A DNA stretch of 64,000 bases from Azospirillum sp. TSH64. Its GTDB lineage: Bacteria; Pseudomonadota; Alphaproteobacteria; Azospirillales; Azospirillaceae. The stretch covers positions 2,507,353-2,571,352 of the forward strand of contig NZ_LGQW01000015.1 in the NCBI RefSeq assembly GCF_003116035.1. Direction: 5' to 3'. The position numbers and the translations under genes were made by a program. Below the pieces are notes generated by a model. That model was not told the DNA's origin and did no database searches. It worked only from the letters and a program-made list of their open reading frames with translations. This document shows positions 41,894 through 50,930 of the stretch, in pieces. The first letter of the stretch is position 1. Each line of letters starts with the position of its first letter.

Positions 41894-43018
41894 ATGAAGA
41901 ACTGGATTTCGTTTCCGAAGGTCGAGGGCACCGCGTCGCGTCAGGCCCATGTCCGGCTTCCCGCCGGCACCTACGAGCGCGAGATGGGGCGCGAGGGCTT
42001 CTTCGGCCCGGCGACCCAGATGCACCATGCCCACCCGCCGACCGGCTGGACCAGCTTCGACGGGCCGCTGCGCCCGCGCGCCTTCGACCTGAACCATGTC
42101 GACGCCATGCCCGGCTGCCCGCTGGAGGCGCCGGCCCTGATGGGCAACGGGGCGACCCAGGTCCGGCTGTGGCGCTTCAAGGGCAGGATGGAGCATCTCG
42201 TCCGCAACGCCGACGGCGACGATTTGCTGTTCTTCCACCAGGGCGGCGGGCACCTGTTCTGCGACTACGGCCATCTGGAGGTGCGCGAGGGCGACTATGT
42301 CGTGCTGCCGCGCAACACCTGCTGGCGGCTGGAAACCGACGAGGCGGTGATGGTGCTGATGGTGGAGGCCACCAACGACGCCTACAAGCTGCCGCACAAG
42401 GGGCTGGTCGGCACCCATGCCATCTTCGATCCGGCGGTGCTGGACGTCCCGGCGCTGGACGACGCCTTCCAGGCGCAGAAGCACGAGCGCGAGACGCTGG
42501 TCCGGGTGAAGAAGCGCGGGCAGCTTTGCGCCATGACCTATCCGTTCAACCCGCTGGACGCGGTGGGCTGGCATGGCGACCTCGCCCCGGTGCGGCTGAA
42601 CTGGCGCGACATCCGGCCGCTGATGAGCCACCGCTACCATCTGCCGCCGTCGGCGCACAGCACCTGGATCGCGGGGCGCTTCATCGTCTGCACCTTCGTG
42701 CCGCGGCCCATCGAGTCGGACCCGGAGGCGCTGAAGCTGCCCTACTACCACTCGAACGAGGATTTCGACGAGGTGCTGTTCTATCACCGCGGCCAGTTCT
42801 TCTCGCGCGACAACATCCATCCCGGCATGGTCACCTACCACCCCTCGGGCTTCCCGCACGGGCCGCACCCGAAGGCCTACGAGGTGGCGCAGAAGTTCGA
42901 GCGCAAGGAGACCGACGAGGTCGCGGTGATGATCGACACCCGCGATCCGCTGGACGTCTATCCGGCGATGGACGGCGTCGAATGGGGCGGATACGCCGAC
43001 AGCTGGAAGGCGAAATGA
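41894..43018 (+). CDS. hmgA: Homogentisate 1,2-dioxygenase
   Basis: A 374-residue cupin dioxygenase that opens the homogentisate ring to maleylacetoacetate. Start at 41894 follows GGGGAAGC. Family motifs: MEHLVRNADGDDLLFFHQGG and the iron-site region PYYHSNEDFDEVLFYHRGQF, with a later histidine in SGFPHGPHPKAYE. It is about 60 residues shorter than the classical enzyme and the spacing of the H and E ligands (H286 to E293) differs by one, so it belongs to the short bacterial branch. Role supported by fahA next door and maiA at 55.9 kb. Confidence 0.88.
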   Translation: MKNWISFPKVEGTASRQAHVRLPAGTYEREMGREGFFGPATQMHHAHPPTGWTSFDGPLRPRAFDLNHVDAMPGCPLEAPALMGNGATQVRLWRFKGRMEHLVRNADGDDLLFFHQGGGHLFCDYGHLEVREGDYVVLPRNTCWRLETDEAVMVLMVEATNDAYKLPHKGLVGTHAIFDPAVLDVPALDDAFQAQKHERETLVRVKKRGQLCAMTYPFNPLDAVGWHGDLAPVRLNWRDIRPLMSHRYHLPPSAHSTWIAGRFIVCTFVPRPIESDPEALKLPYYHSNEDFDEVLFYHRGQFFSRDNIHPGMVTYHPSGFPHGPHPKAYEVAQKFERKETDEVAVMIDTRDPLDVYPAMDGVEWGGYADSWKAK

Positions 43019-43082
43019 GCGGCCACCTGCAAACCGGGACCAAGGCCGCCGGACGCTGAATTCTGAGGAAGGGAAGAGACGA

Positions 43083-44099
43083 ATGAAGCTGGCAAGTTTG
43101 AAGGCGGGCGGGCGCGACGGCACCCTGGTCGTGGTGTCGCGCGACCTGACCCGCGCCGTCCCGGTGCCGGACATCGCCCGCACATTGCAGGCGGCGCTGG
43201 ACGACTGGACGGCGCTGGCGCCCAGGCTGGAGGAGGCCTATCGCGCGCTGAACGCCGATCCGTCCTCCGGCCAGCCTTTCGACCCGGCGCTGGCGGCCTC
43301 GCCGCTGCCGCGCGCCTACCAGTGGGCGGACGGTTCGGCCTACGTCAACCATGTGGAACTGGTCCGCAAGGCGCGGGGGGCGGAGATGCCGCCCAGCTTC
43401 TGGACCGACCCGCTGATGTATCAGGGCTGTTCCGACAGCTTCCTGGCGCCGACCGACCCGATCCCGGCGGCGACCGAAGCCTGGGGCATCGATTTCGAGG
43501 CGGAGATCGCCGTCATCACCGGGGACGTGCCGATGGGCGTTTCGGCCGAGGCGGCGCGCGGGCAGATCAGGCTGCTGATGCTGGTCAACGACGTGTCCTT
43601 GCGCAACCTGATCCCGGCGGAACTCGGCAAGGGTTTCGGCTTCTTCCAGTCCAAGCCGGCCTCCAGCTTCTCCCCCGTAGCGGTGACGCCGGACGAGTTG
43701 GGCGAGGCCTGGGATGGCGGCAAGCTGCACCGCCCGCTGCTGACGACGCTGAACGGCGAGCCCTTCGGCAAGCCGGATGCCGGGGTCGACATGACCTTCG
43801 ACTTCCCGACGCTGATCGCCCACGCCGCCAAGACCCGCCATCTGGCGGCCGGCAGCATCGTCGGGTCGGGCACGGTGTCGAACAAGCTCGATGGCGGCCC
43901 CGGCAAGCCGGTCGATGCCGGCGGCGTCGGCTATTCATGCTTGGCCGAGCTTCGGATGATCGAGACCATCGAGCATGGCGCGCCGAAGACCCCCTTCATG
44001 CGCTTCGGCGACCGGGTGCGGATCGAGCTGTTCGACGCCACCGGCGCCAGCGTGTTCGGCGCCATCGATCAGCAGGTGGTGCGGTACGAGGGGCCGTAA
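43083..44099 (+). CDS. fahA: Fumarylacetoacetate hydrolase
   Basis: A 338-residue FAH-family hydrolase giving fumarate and acetoacetate. Catalytic-core motifs: FEAEIAVITGDVPMG, NDVSLRNLIPAELGKGFGFF and SSFSPVAVTPDELG; the C-terminus has GSGTVSNKLDG. Length fits the short bacterial FAH class. GGAAGGG precedes the ATG. It follows hmgA by 64 bases and forms an operon with it. Confidence 0.9.
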   Translation: MKLASLKAGGRDGTLVVVSRDLTRAVPVPDIARTLQAALDDWTALAPRLEEAYRALNADPSSGQPFDPALAASPLPRAYQWADGSAYVNHVELVRKARGAEMPPSFWTDPLMYQGCSDSFLAPTDPIPAATEAWGIDFEAEIAVITGDVPMGVSAEAARGQIRLLMLVNDVSLRNLIPAELGKGFGFFQSKPASSFSPVAVTPDELGEAWDGGKLHRPLLTTLNGEPFGKPDAGVDMTFDFPTLIAHAAKTRHLAAGSIVGSGTVSNKLDGGPGKPVDAGGVGYSCLAELRMIETIEHGAPKTPFMRFGDRVRIELFDATGASVFGAIDQQVVRYEGP

Positions 44100-44396
44100 G
44101 GGGAGCCACCTGCGCCGATGGCCTCTTGCATTGCTGGTTGTGGACGATGCATCGGCTGGGCTTCCTTACCCTGCCGATGCTACTTTTCGCAGTTGCAGCA
44201 ATTTCCATGGCTTGACCGGGCAGGCACAGCATGCGGTCCGGAATCCATTTCAAGGTTGAGCCGCCAGGCGTCAAATCATGAGAATTGACGTGCCTTCCGA
44301 CCGTTATCGATTATAAGGTGCCGCCCCTTACCCCTATTTGGCGCCGCCTTGCCGTTCATTCCGGAACATCTGGCGGACCGGAAAAAGGTGTGCGGC

Positions 44397-46481
44397 ATGA
44401 AGGCTCGGTTCAGGACGAAGATCATCATTGGCGTTGCGGCGGTTCTGGCGGCGGGCGCCGCCGCGGTGACGGCGGTGTCGCTCACCCTGTCGCGCGACGC
44501 CGGGCACAAGGCCGCCCAGACCCTGGCGGCCGAGATGGCGGACCGCCATGGGGCGCGGGTCGCCGCCGACCTGTCCGCCGCACTCGACGCCGCCCGTGCC
44601 GCCGCGGCCCTCGTGGAAGTCGAACGGTCGACCGGAAGCCCGCGGCGCGAAACGGTGAACCGCTACCTGCGCCGTGTTGCCGAAGCCAACCCGCTCTATG
44701 CCGGGGTGTGGGTGGACATGGCCGACGGCGGGTTCGACGGCCGGGATGCGGCCTTCGCCGACCATGACCGCTCGACCGAGATTCTCGGCCTGCCCAAGAC
44801 CGGCCGGATGAGCCTGCTGTGGCTGCCGGGGGACAAGGGGGTTCATGCCGACGACAGCGAGGGCTATCCCTTCGCGGACGTGCAGGAGAAGGAATATTAC
44901 AAGTCGGCCGCCGCCGCGCGGAAGCCGGTCCTGACCGAGCCCTATCTCGACGATTTCACCAAGCGGCTGATGACCAGCGCCGCGGCCCCGGTGATCGACG
45001 GGGCGGCAGGCGGGGGGCGGGTGATCGGCGTCACCGGGGTCGACATGGCGCTGAGCGGCCTGACCGACCTCGTCCGCTCGGTGAAGCCCTATGGCGACGG
45101 GTTCGCCGCGGTGCTGACCGGCTCCGGTCTCTATGTCGCCCATCCCGACGACGGCAGGCTGTCGAAGACCGCCGACGACCTGCCGGAGGCCGCCCGCCGC
45201 GCCGTCGCCGAAGGCCGCGCGTTCGACGGCCTCGTCACGCTTGCCGGGGCGCCGCATTACCTGCGGCTGGCGCCGGTGCGTTTCTCCGGCGCGGACGGCG
45301 CCTGGTCCTTCATGGTGGCGGCGCCGCAGTCCAGCGTGATGGCCGATGCGAACCGGCTCGCCGTCCTGATCGTGCTGGTCAGCCTCGGCTGCGTCGCGCT
45401 GGGATGCGTGGTGGCCTGGAAGGTCGGCGACGGCATCGCCCGGCCGGTCAGCGCCGTCACCGTCGCCATGGACCGGCTGGCGGCCGGCGATCTGGCGGTG
45501 ACGGTGCCGGGTGCCGACCGCGACGACGAGGCCGGCGGCATGGCCCGCGCCGTCGAGGTGTTCAAGGAGGGGCTGGTCCGGGCCAAGGAACTCGACCGCC
45601 AGCAGCAGGCCGATTGGCATGCCAAGGAGGCCCGCGTCGCGGCGCTGGCCGATTTGCAGAGGAGCTTCGAGGTCCGCGTCGGCGGCCTGACCGGGGCGCT
45701 GGCCTCGTCCGCCCAGCAGCTCGAATCGACCGCCCGCGCCCTGACCGGCATCGCCGACCAGAGCCTCGGCCGGTCGGAGCAGGTGGCCGCTTCCGCCAGC
45801 GCCGCCGCCGACAGCGTGCAGACCGCCGCCGCGGCGACGGAGGAACTGTCCGCCTCGGTCCAGGACATCGGCCGGCAGGTGGCGGAGTCCGCCCGCATCG
45901 CCGATGCCGCGGTGTCCGACGTGAAGCGGGCCGACGAGGCGGTCACCGTTCTGGCGGAGAGCGCCGAACGGATCGGCGCCGTGGTGGAGCTGATCAACTC
46001 CATCGCCGGCCAGACCAACCTGCTGGCGCTGAACGCCACCATCGAGGCGGCACGCGCCGGTGAGGCAGGCAAGGGCTTCGCCGTCGTGGCGTCGGAGGTC
46101 AAGGGCCTCGCCAACCAGACCGCCAAGGCGACCGAGGACATCGTCGGCCAGATCAAGGGCATCCGCGATGCGACGCAGGAGGCGGTGACCGCCGTCCATG
46201 GCATCAACGAGACCATCGCCCAGGTCAGCCGCATCGCGTCGGGGATCGCCGCGGCGGTGGATCAGCAGGCGGCGGCGACCCAGGAGATCGCCCGCAGCGT
46301 GATCCGGGCGGCCGACGGGGCGCAGGAGGTCAGCGGCGGCATGGGCAACATCCGGGCGGGTGCCGGCGAAACCGGGGCGGCGGCCGACCAGCTGCTCGCC
46401 GCCGCGGCGGCACTCGCAGGCCAGTCGAAGGACCTGACCCGCGAGATCGACGGCTTCATCGCCGGTGTCCGCAAGGCCTGA
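44397..46481 (+). CDS. Methyl-accepting chemotaxis protein with double-Cache sensor
   Basis: A 694-residue chemoreceptor. Start at 44397 follows GAAAAAGGTG. TM helix around 8-30, periplasmic double-Cache sensor (about 35-305, with [20 protein letters not shown]), second TM around 315-340, HAMP, and kinase-control domain with [20 protein letters not shown] from residue 539. No CheR pentapeptide. Its place inside the aromatic cluster, between fahA and the oxygenase operon, suggests it senses a substrate of the pathway; that is inference from location. The 297-base region 44100-44396 before it shows no gene. Confidence 0.9.
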   Translation: MKARFRTKIIIGVAAVLAAGAAAVTAVSLTLSRDAGHKAAQTLAAEMADRHGARVAADLSAALDAARAAAALVEVERSTGSPRRETVNRYLRRVAEANPLYAGVWVDMADGGFDGRDAAFADHDRSTEILGLPKTGRMSLLWLPGDKGVHADDSEGYPFADVQEKEYYKSAAAARKPVLTEPYLDDFTKRLMTSAAAPVIDGAAGGGRVIGVTGVDMALSGLTDLVRSVKPYGDGFAAVLTGSGLYVAHPDDGRLSKTADDLPEAARRAVAEGRAFDGLVTLAGAPHYLRLAPVRFSGADGAWSFMVAAPQSSVMADANRLAVLIVLVSLGCVALGCVVAWKVGDGIARPVSAVTVAMDRLAAGDLAVTVPGADRDDEAGGMARAVEVFKEGLVRAKELDRQQQADWHAKEARVAALADLQRSFEVRVGGLTGALASSAQQLESTARALTGIADQSLGRSEQVAASASAAADSVQTAAAATEELSASVQDIGRQVAESARIADAAVSDVKRADEAVTVLAESAERIGAVVELINSIAGQTNLLALNATIEAARAGEAGKGFAVVASEVKGLANQTAKATEDIVGQIKGIRDATQEAVTAVHGINETIAQVSRIASGIAAAVDQQAAATQEIARSVIRAADGAQEVSGGMGNIRAGAGETGAAADQLLAAAAALAGQSKDLTREIDGFIAGVRKA

Positions 46482-46496
46482 GGCGCCTGTTCGCCG

Positions 46497-47549
46497 TTAC
46501 CCCACCGCCATCAGCCGGTCGGCCGGCAGCGTTTCCGGGATGTGCTGCGAAACATAGCCTTCGCTGTGGATTTGGTCCTCCCTGGCGCCCAGCGCGCGGG
46601 CGGCGGTGACGCAAGCCTCGACGAAGGCGGGGCTGCCGGCGGTGAAGATGGCGTGGCCGGACAGGTCGGGGAACAGGCCGGGCAGGATCGCGGGGATGCG
46701 GCCCGTCAGATGGCCGGCGGCCTCTTCGCGCGTCAGGGTCACCTTGACCTTGAAGTTGCGGTATTTGGCCTGCCAGTAGCTGAGCAGACCCAGCTCATAC
46801 ATGTCGGCCCGCGTGCAGGCGGAGACCAGCAGCGTCACCGGCGGGCGGTAGCCGCGGCGCAGCGCCGCATCGGTCAGCGCCAGGATGGGGGCGAGGCCGG
46901 AGCCGGCGGCCATGCACAGCACCGGGCTGTCGACCGACGGGTCGCCGATGAAGGTGCCGTAGGGGCCGGACAGCTTGACCATGCTGCCGACCGAAAGCCG
47001 GTCGTGGATCCAGCCGCTGGTCGGGCCGCCGTCGACGCGGGTCACCTGCAGCACGATCTCGCCGTCCGGACGGGGCGCGTTGGCGATGGAATAGCAGCGC
47101 GGCGGCGCCCCGGCGGCGGCATCGCCCAGCATCACATACTGGCCCGGCCAGTAGCGCAGCGGCTGGCCCAGCGGGCGCAGGCGCAGCTCCACGATGCGGG
47201 GCGTGCGCGGGATGCGGTCGGTGACGATGAACAGCACGTTCTCGCGCGGCGGGAACAGCTTGGGCTGGGCGTCGGCGGTGCCGTATTCGATCACCAGTTC
47301 GTCGGAGATCGGCTTGGCCATGCACATCAGGCCATAGCCGTCCTTCCGCTCGGGCTGGGACAGCGCCATGTCGAGGACCATGCCCTGGTCGAACTGACCA
47401 CTGAGGACCTTGACCTTGCATTCGCCGCAGGCGCCGGCGCGGCAGTTGTTGGGCAGGGCGTAGCCGGCCTGTTCCAGCGCCGACAGGACGGTCTCGCCGT
47501 CACGGCACTCGACCGTGCGGCCCGAGGGGTGGAGGCGGATGCGGCTCAC
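46497..47549 (-). CDS. Ferredoxin-type NAD(P)H oxidoreductase, reductase of a diiron oxygenase
   Basis: A 350-residue electron-transfer protein starting at GTG 47549. N-terminal plant-type 2Fe-2S domain with cysteines in NNCRAGACGECKV and LMCMAKP; then an FAD domain (RCYSIAN) and an NAD domain (VLCMAAGSGLAPILALTDAA). The domain order is that of DmpP, BenC and MmoC reductases of aromatic oxygenases. It lies 94 bases downstream of the diiron gene in the same operon, so it very likely supplies its electrons. It converges on the chemoreceptor gene with only 15 bases between. Confidence 0.88.
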   Translation of the reverse strand: MSRIRLHPSGRTVECRDGETVLSALEQAGYALPNNCRAGACGECKVKVLSGQFDQGMVLDMALSQPERKDGYGLMCMAKPISDELVIEYGTADAQPKLFPPRENVLFIVTDRIPRTPRIVELRLRPLGQPLRYWPGQYVMLGDAAAGAPPRCYSIANAPRPDGEIVLQVTRVDGGPTSGWIHDRLSVGSMVKLSGPYGTFIGDPSVDSPVLCMAAGSGLAPILALTDAALRRGYRPPVTLLVSACTRADMYELGLLSYWQAKYRNFKVKVTLTREEAAGHLTGRIPAILPGLFPDLSGHAIFTAGSPAFVEACVTAARALGAREDQIHSEGYVSQHIPETLPADRLMAVG

Positions 47550-47643
47550 CGGCGGGATCCTTGGGCGGTATTGGAGACGTAAGGGCGCGATGCCCTTCCC
47601 TCCCCGTCGATGAGGTGGGAGGAGAGCGTTCAGGCAGGCTTGC

Positions 47644-48672
47644 TCAGAACACCGGGATGATCTCGTCCATGTCGACGTCCCGGACTTCCTCGCCGGTGAT
47701 GCCGACCTCGGGGATGGCCGGGAACGGGATGCCGTAGCGGTCCAGCACGCCCTTCAGGTTCAGCATGGCGTTGCGCCAGTTCTCCTTCTTCGCCTCGTAA
47801 TCCGGGATGTGGAAACCGGCGTTGCGGGCGATGGCCTCGGCCTCGCGCTGGGTGGCGATGAAGTCGTCGGGCAGGTCCCAGAACTGGGGCGGCGGCTCGA
47901 ACAGGACGGCGGACAGGAACAGGTAGCCGGCGCGGATCTGCTTGGTGATGATCGAGCGGTCCTCCATCGCCAGATGGGGATAGTCGCGCTCCATCACCGA
48001 CATGCAGATCGCCATGTGGCGGCCCTCGTCGCGGCCGATGTTGCGGAAGGCCTCCTTGAACACCGGCTCGCTGCAACCGGCTGCCATCTGGTGGAAGATG
48101 GTCGCCGCCGCGATCTCGCCCATCAGGAAAGAGCTGAACAGCACGGCCAGCGAGTATTTCGGGACCGCCTTCTTGTAGCCGTCCCAATAGCGCCCGCCAT
48201 TGTAGTAGAGCCAGTGGGCGTTCTTCTGCAACCGGCGGCCGAGATCCGTCCTCGGCTCGTAGGTCAGCGGGCTGTTGGCCTCCAGCAGTTTGGTGATGGC
48301 GAGCCCGCACATCTGCTCGTGGTTCTGCTCGTCGCGGGTGACCGAGAAGAAGCAACGGCGGACCGGGTCCTCCTCATGCACCTCGTAGGTCTTGATCAGG
48401 GCATGGGCGAAGACCGGCGGGGCGGAGGCGTCGAACACCGACAGGATGGTCCACCAATAGGCGATGGCCTCCCGCTCCTCCCAGCTGTAGCGCGACACGT
48501 CGAAGCTGTCCCAGGGCAGCTTGGCCGGGTCCCAGTTCTCGCGCTGGGCGGCGGCATAGACCTCTTCCAATTTCTTGGTCTGCGACACCCAGGACAGCGG
48601 GTAGACGTTCGGCTGCGGCGTGGCGGGGGGCAAATCCATCGTGTTGGCGATGGGGGTGTAGTCCTTGGACAT
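47644..48672 (-). CDS. Diiron oxygenase-like protein (ferritin-like fold)
   Basis: A 342-residue helical protein; start at 48672 follows GGAGGAAA. Candidate diiron ligands are E/H in TRDEQNHEQMCG and in GRDEGRHMAICMS (two D/E-E-x-x-H boxes) plus single glutamates such as MGEIAAATIFH. It resembles ferritin-like oxygenases such as AurF or BoxB in size and fold but no characterised family could be assigned with confidence. The adjacent reductase, PaaX and aromatic importer suggest it hydroxylates or epoxidises an aromatic compound or its CoA ester. Its promoter shares a spaced motif pair with the importer operon and carries an FNR-type box. Confidence 0.75.
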   Translation of the reverse strand: MSKDYTPIANTMDLPPATPQPNVYPLSWVSQTKKLEEVYAAAQRENWDPAKLPWDSFDVSRYSWEEREAIAYWWTILSVFDASAPPVFAHALIKTYEVHEEDPVRRCFFSVTRDEQNHEQMCGLAITKLLEANSPLTYEPRTDLGRRLQKNAHWLYYNGGRYWDGYKKAVPKYSLAVLFSSFLMGEIAAATIFHQMAAGCSEPVFKEAFRNIGRDEGRHMAICMSVMERDYPHLAMEDRSIITKQIRAGYLFLSAVLFEPPPQFWDLPDDFIATQREAEAIARNAGFHIPDYEAKKENWRNAMLNLKGVLDRYGIPFPAIPEVGITGEEVRDVDMDEIIPVF

Positions 48673-48737
48673 GGGGGCGTTTCCTCCGGGGCATTTCGGC
48701 GGGCGCTCACATTTCCATCGGCGCCCTATGGTCTTTA

Positions 48738-48778
48738 TATGACACAAAAATTGCTCGATATCAACGGCATGTGTATCA
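48738..48778 (-). promoter_or_regulatory. Motif pair TGATACAC-N22-TTTGTGTCATA before the diiron oxygenase
   Basis: Read on the minus strand, TGATACAC (48778-48771) is followed after 22 bases by TTTGTGTCATA (48748-48738), ending 65 bases before the start codon. The same two motifs with the same spacing and orientation occur before livK (50772-50812). PaaX is encoded between them and is the obvious candidate regulator. Confidence 0.65.
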
Positions 48779-48845
48779 TTTCAGATCGGGAGGATTGCCC
48801 ATGTAATCCATTGATTTGAAAACATAAGCACAGGAAGGCGGCGAA

Positions 48846-48859
48846 TTGATCCAGATCAA
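48846..48859. promoter_or_regulatory. Perfect FNR/FixK-type box
   Basis: TTGAT-CCAG-ATCAA matches the FNR/Anr/FixK consensus exactly and extends to GAATTGAT/ATCAATTC. It is about 174 bases upstream of the diiron oxygenase and just after the BLUF gene, in the 252-base region 48673-48924. Confidence 0.6.
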
Positions 48860-48924
48860 TTCGTTCGATCAGCCAACAGAAGTCTCAGGGTAGGTATCAG
48901 GATGCCCGGCGGGCAGGGCCGCGT

Positions 48925-49410
48925 TTAGGACCGGACGAGGACGGGAATGTTGCCGCGCACCATGTCACGGGCGGCGGGGTCGACATCGGCGACGATACAG
49001 GCGTGCATGTAGGCGCGGCTCAGCACATCGCGCGCGAAGCCGACCCCGTGCGACCGTTGCCGGAATTCCCCGCTCCGCATCGGAGTGCCGAAGATCGCCT
49101 GCCAGAAGGTCGGCGTGTCGAGCGGGCCGAAATTCATCGCCCAGAAGCCGAATTCGGGCGGCCCGCCCGAGGCCTCCCGCAGCAGAGGCGTCACGTCGCG
49201 ATGGCGCGGATCGTCGACGATGCGGGCAAACAGCCGGTCCACCACCTCCGCTTCGCCTTCCAGAACCTGGAGGAAGATGCCCTCGAGCTCGACCAGGAAG
49301 CCGGTGATGCCTTGTGCAGAATTCTTGCGGGCGCTGAACAGACAGATGTCGGCAAGCGCACTGTAGGGAAGCCGGTCGATGGCCTCGCTGCGGTAGACGA
49401 TGGTCAGCAT
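48925..49410 (-). CDS. BLUF-domain blue-light photoreceptor
   Basis: A 161-residue BLUF protein starting at 49410 (MLTIVYRSEAIDRLPYSALA). The flavin-site residues Y6, N30 (SARKNSAQGITGF) and Q48 (FLQVLEGE) have the same spacing as in AppA (24 and 18 residues), so it should bind FAD and respond to blue light. No output domain is attached; the C-terminal 60 residues may contact a partner. It lies between PaaX and the diiron oxygenase on the same strand. Confidence 0.9.
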   Translation of the reverse strand: MLTIVYRSEAIDRLPYSALADICLFSARKNSAQGITGFLVELEGIFLQVLEGEAEVVDRLFARIVDDPRHRDVTPLLREASGGPPEFGFWAMNFGPLDTPTFWQAIFGTPMRSGEFRQRSHGVGFARDVLSRAYMHACIVADVDPAARDMVRGNIPVLVRS

Positions 49411-49609
49411 CGACAGCTTTCCGGCCTTCGGTCGATTGGGGATGATCGTCGACTGTATCGCCTTTTTCTGGCTCTGGCGTGTGGTGTTTTGGTGTGACTG
49501 CTCCCAGGACACGGAAACCACCCGATCCGGGAATGCTTATATTAGAGTTTTTCTGATGCTTATTGAAGCACCAGGCAAACTCTAAACTTTTGGTTTTCCG
49601 TGTGATTCA

Positions 49610-49635
49610 CGCTTCAAGCGATTCCGCTTGAAGCG
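49610..49635. repeat. Palindromic element after paaX
   Basis: CGCTTCAAGCG and CGCTTGAAGCG (49610-49620, 49625-49635) form a perfect 11-bp stem with a four-base loop just past the paaX stop. It may act as the paaX terminator. A further inverted repeat, TTAGAGTTT (49542-49550) with AAACTCTAA (49577-49585), lies beside it toward the BLUF promoter. Confidence 0.5.
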
Positions 49636-49643
49636 ATCACGCT

Positions 49644-50588
49644 CTAGCCGGCGGCAATGGCCTCCAGACCGCCGAACCGGCCCTGGAAGGCGGGCTGGGC
49701 TTCCGGCAATGGGCCGTTGGCGGTGGTTGCCGCCTGCATCAGGAAGGCTTCCGACGGGCCGGCGAGGCGGCGGTAGAGGTTGCGCGTCAGCATCCGCGAT
49801 TCCTGACCCGGCCAGTCCGCCGGCAACAGGTCGGGCGGCAGCATCGGGTCGCGCAGCAGGATGCGGCGGAAATCGTGGATCATCAGCGTGCGCAGGACAA
49901 AGCAGGCGGCCGGGTCCGGCGTCTCGGCGGCATCGACGGCTGCCCAGACCGGACGGAAGTGATCCAGAAACGCGGCATAATCGTGTTCGAGTTGATCGAT
50001 GTCCCAGCAGCCGCGCACCAGATCGCGCAACGCCCCAAACCCCTCCGCCCGGTCCAGGCTGGCCTTCATGTGGACGATCCTGTCGGCCACGCCCAGCTCC
50101 GCCAGCGAACGGTGCATCGCCGCCTCGTCGCAGTTGGGGTGGGCATAGACGGTGGCCGACGCCGCGCCGAAGCCCTGCCAGGTCAACTCCCGCCGCAGGG
50201 CGTCGCGCGTCTCGGCATCCAGCGCGTTGGGCGGCACCATCAGCAGATCCCAGCCGCGGTCCCATTCGCGGGCCAGCGGGGCGTAGATCCGCCGTTCGGC
50301 CGCTGCGAAGCGTTCCTTCCCGCTGTCGGTGACGCGGTAGAAGCTGCGCCGGCCGATCTGGGTGTTGGTCAGCCAGTCGTCCTTGCACAGCCGGAAGACC
50401 GAGGTGCGGACGATCCGCTCGCTCATGCCGAACAGGCCCGTCACCTCTATCAGGCTGCCCAGCCACAGCGATCCGCCATGCGGCAGCACCGCATCGCCAT
50501 AGACGGTGATGATCAGCGACTTCGCCCGCGGCGCGATGGTCTCGGTCAGCTGGGCGGCAAGGTCTTCGGGGCGGCGCGGGCGGGCCAT
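49644..50588 (-). CDS. paaX: PaaX-family transcriptional repressor
   Basis: A 314-residue PaaX: N-terminal winged helix (PRAKSLIITVYGDAVLPHGG, recognition region MSERIVRTSVFRLCKDDWL) and a C-terminal domain with WDRGWDLLMV and the end FRRILLRDPMLPPDLLPADW, typical of the family. PaaX represses phenylacetate genes and is released by phenylacetyl-CoA. It is divergent from the liv operon with a 442-base region between that carries the motif pair and a MarR-type site. Confidence 0.93.
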   Translation of the reverse strand: MARPRRPEDLAAQLTETIAPRAKSLIITVYGDAVLPHGGSLWLGSLIEVTGLFGMSERIVRTSVFRLCKDDWLTNTQIGRRSFYRVTDSGKERFAAAERRIYAPLAREWDRGWDLLMVPPNALDAETRDALRRELTWQGFGAASATVYAHPNCDEAAMHRSLAELGVADRIVHMKASLDRAEGFGALRDLVRGCWDIDQLEHDYAAFLDHFRPVWAAVDAAETPDPAACFVLRTLMIHDFRRILLRDPMLPPDLLPADWPGQESRMLTRNLYRRLAGPSEAFLMQAATTANGPLPEAQPAFQGRFGGLEAIAAG

Positions 50589-50771
50589 GCGGAGGGGGTG
50601 TCCTTATCGATGCGGCTTTGAGTCGTGTGTCGAAGCGGGGGGTGCGACGGAGTTGTATACGAAACCTGGGACCGGTTGGGCCAGTGCCACGACAGCGCGG
50701 ACCGGGAGGCGGAAAGCAGGTCCGCCGCCGATAGGAGGCAACCCGGACTTTCCGTTTGACAATCATTAATG

Positions 50772-50812
50772 TGATACACTAGCTTTGTGTCTGAAAGTAA
50801 ATTTGTGTCATA
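50772..50812 (+). promoter_or_regulatory. Motif pair TGATACAC-N22-TTTGTGTCATA before livK
   Basis: TGATACAC (50772-50779) and TTTGTGTCATA (50802-50812) with exactly 22 bases between, as before the diiron oxygenase. They lie about 220 bases upstream of livK and 184 bases upstream of paaX. The context AATGTGATACACTAG partly resembles the E. coli PaaX box. Confidence 0.65.
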
Positions 50813-50930
50813 AAACGAAATGACGGTTTCCCGGTGCCAAGCCGGAGGGATCGCAAAGGAAAGGGGAGGCAGGCGGCAACATCCGCAATTCGATTGTGGT
50901 TACGCCGGCTGAATTTTTTCTTTCGCAACC

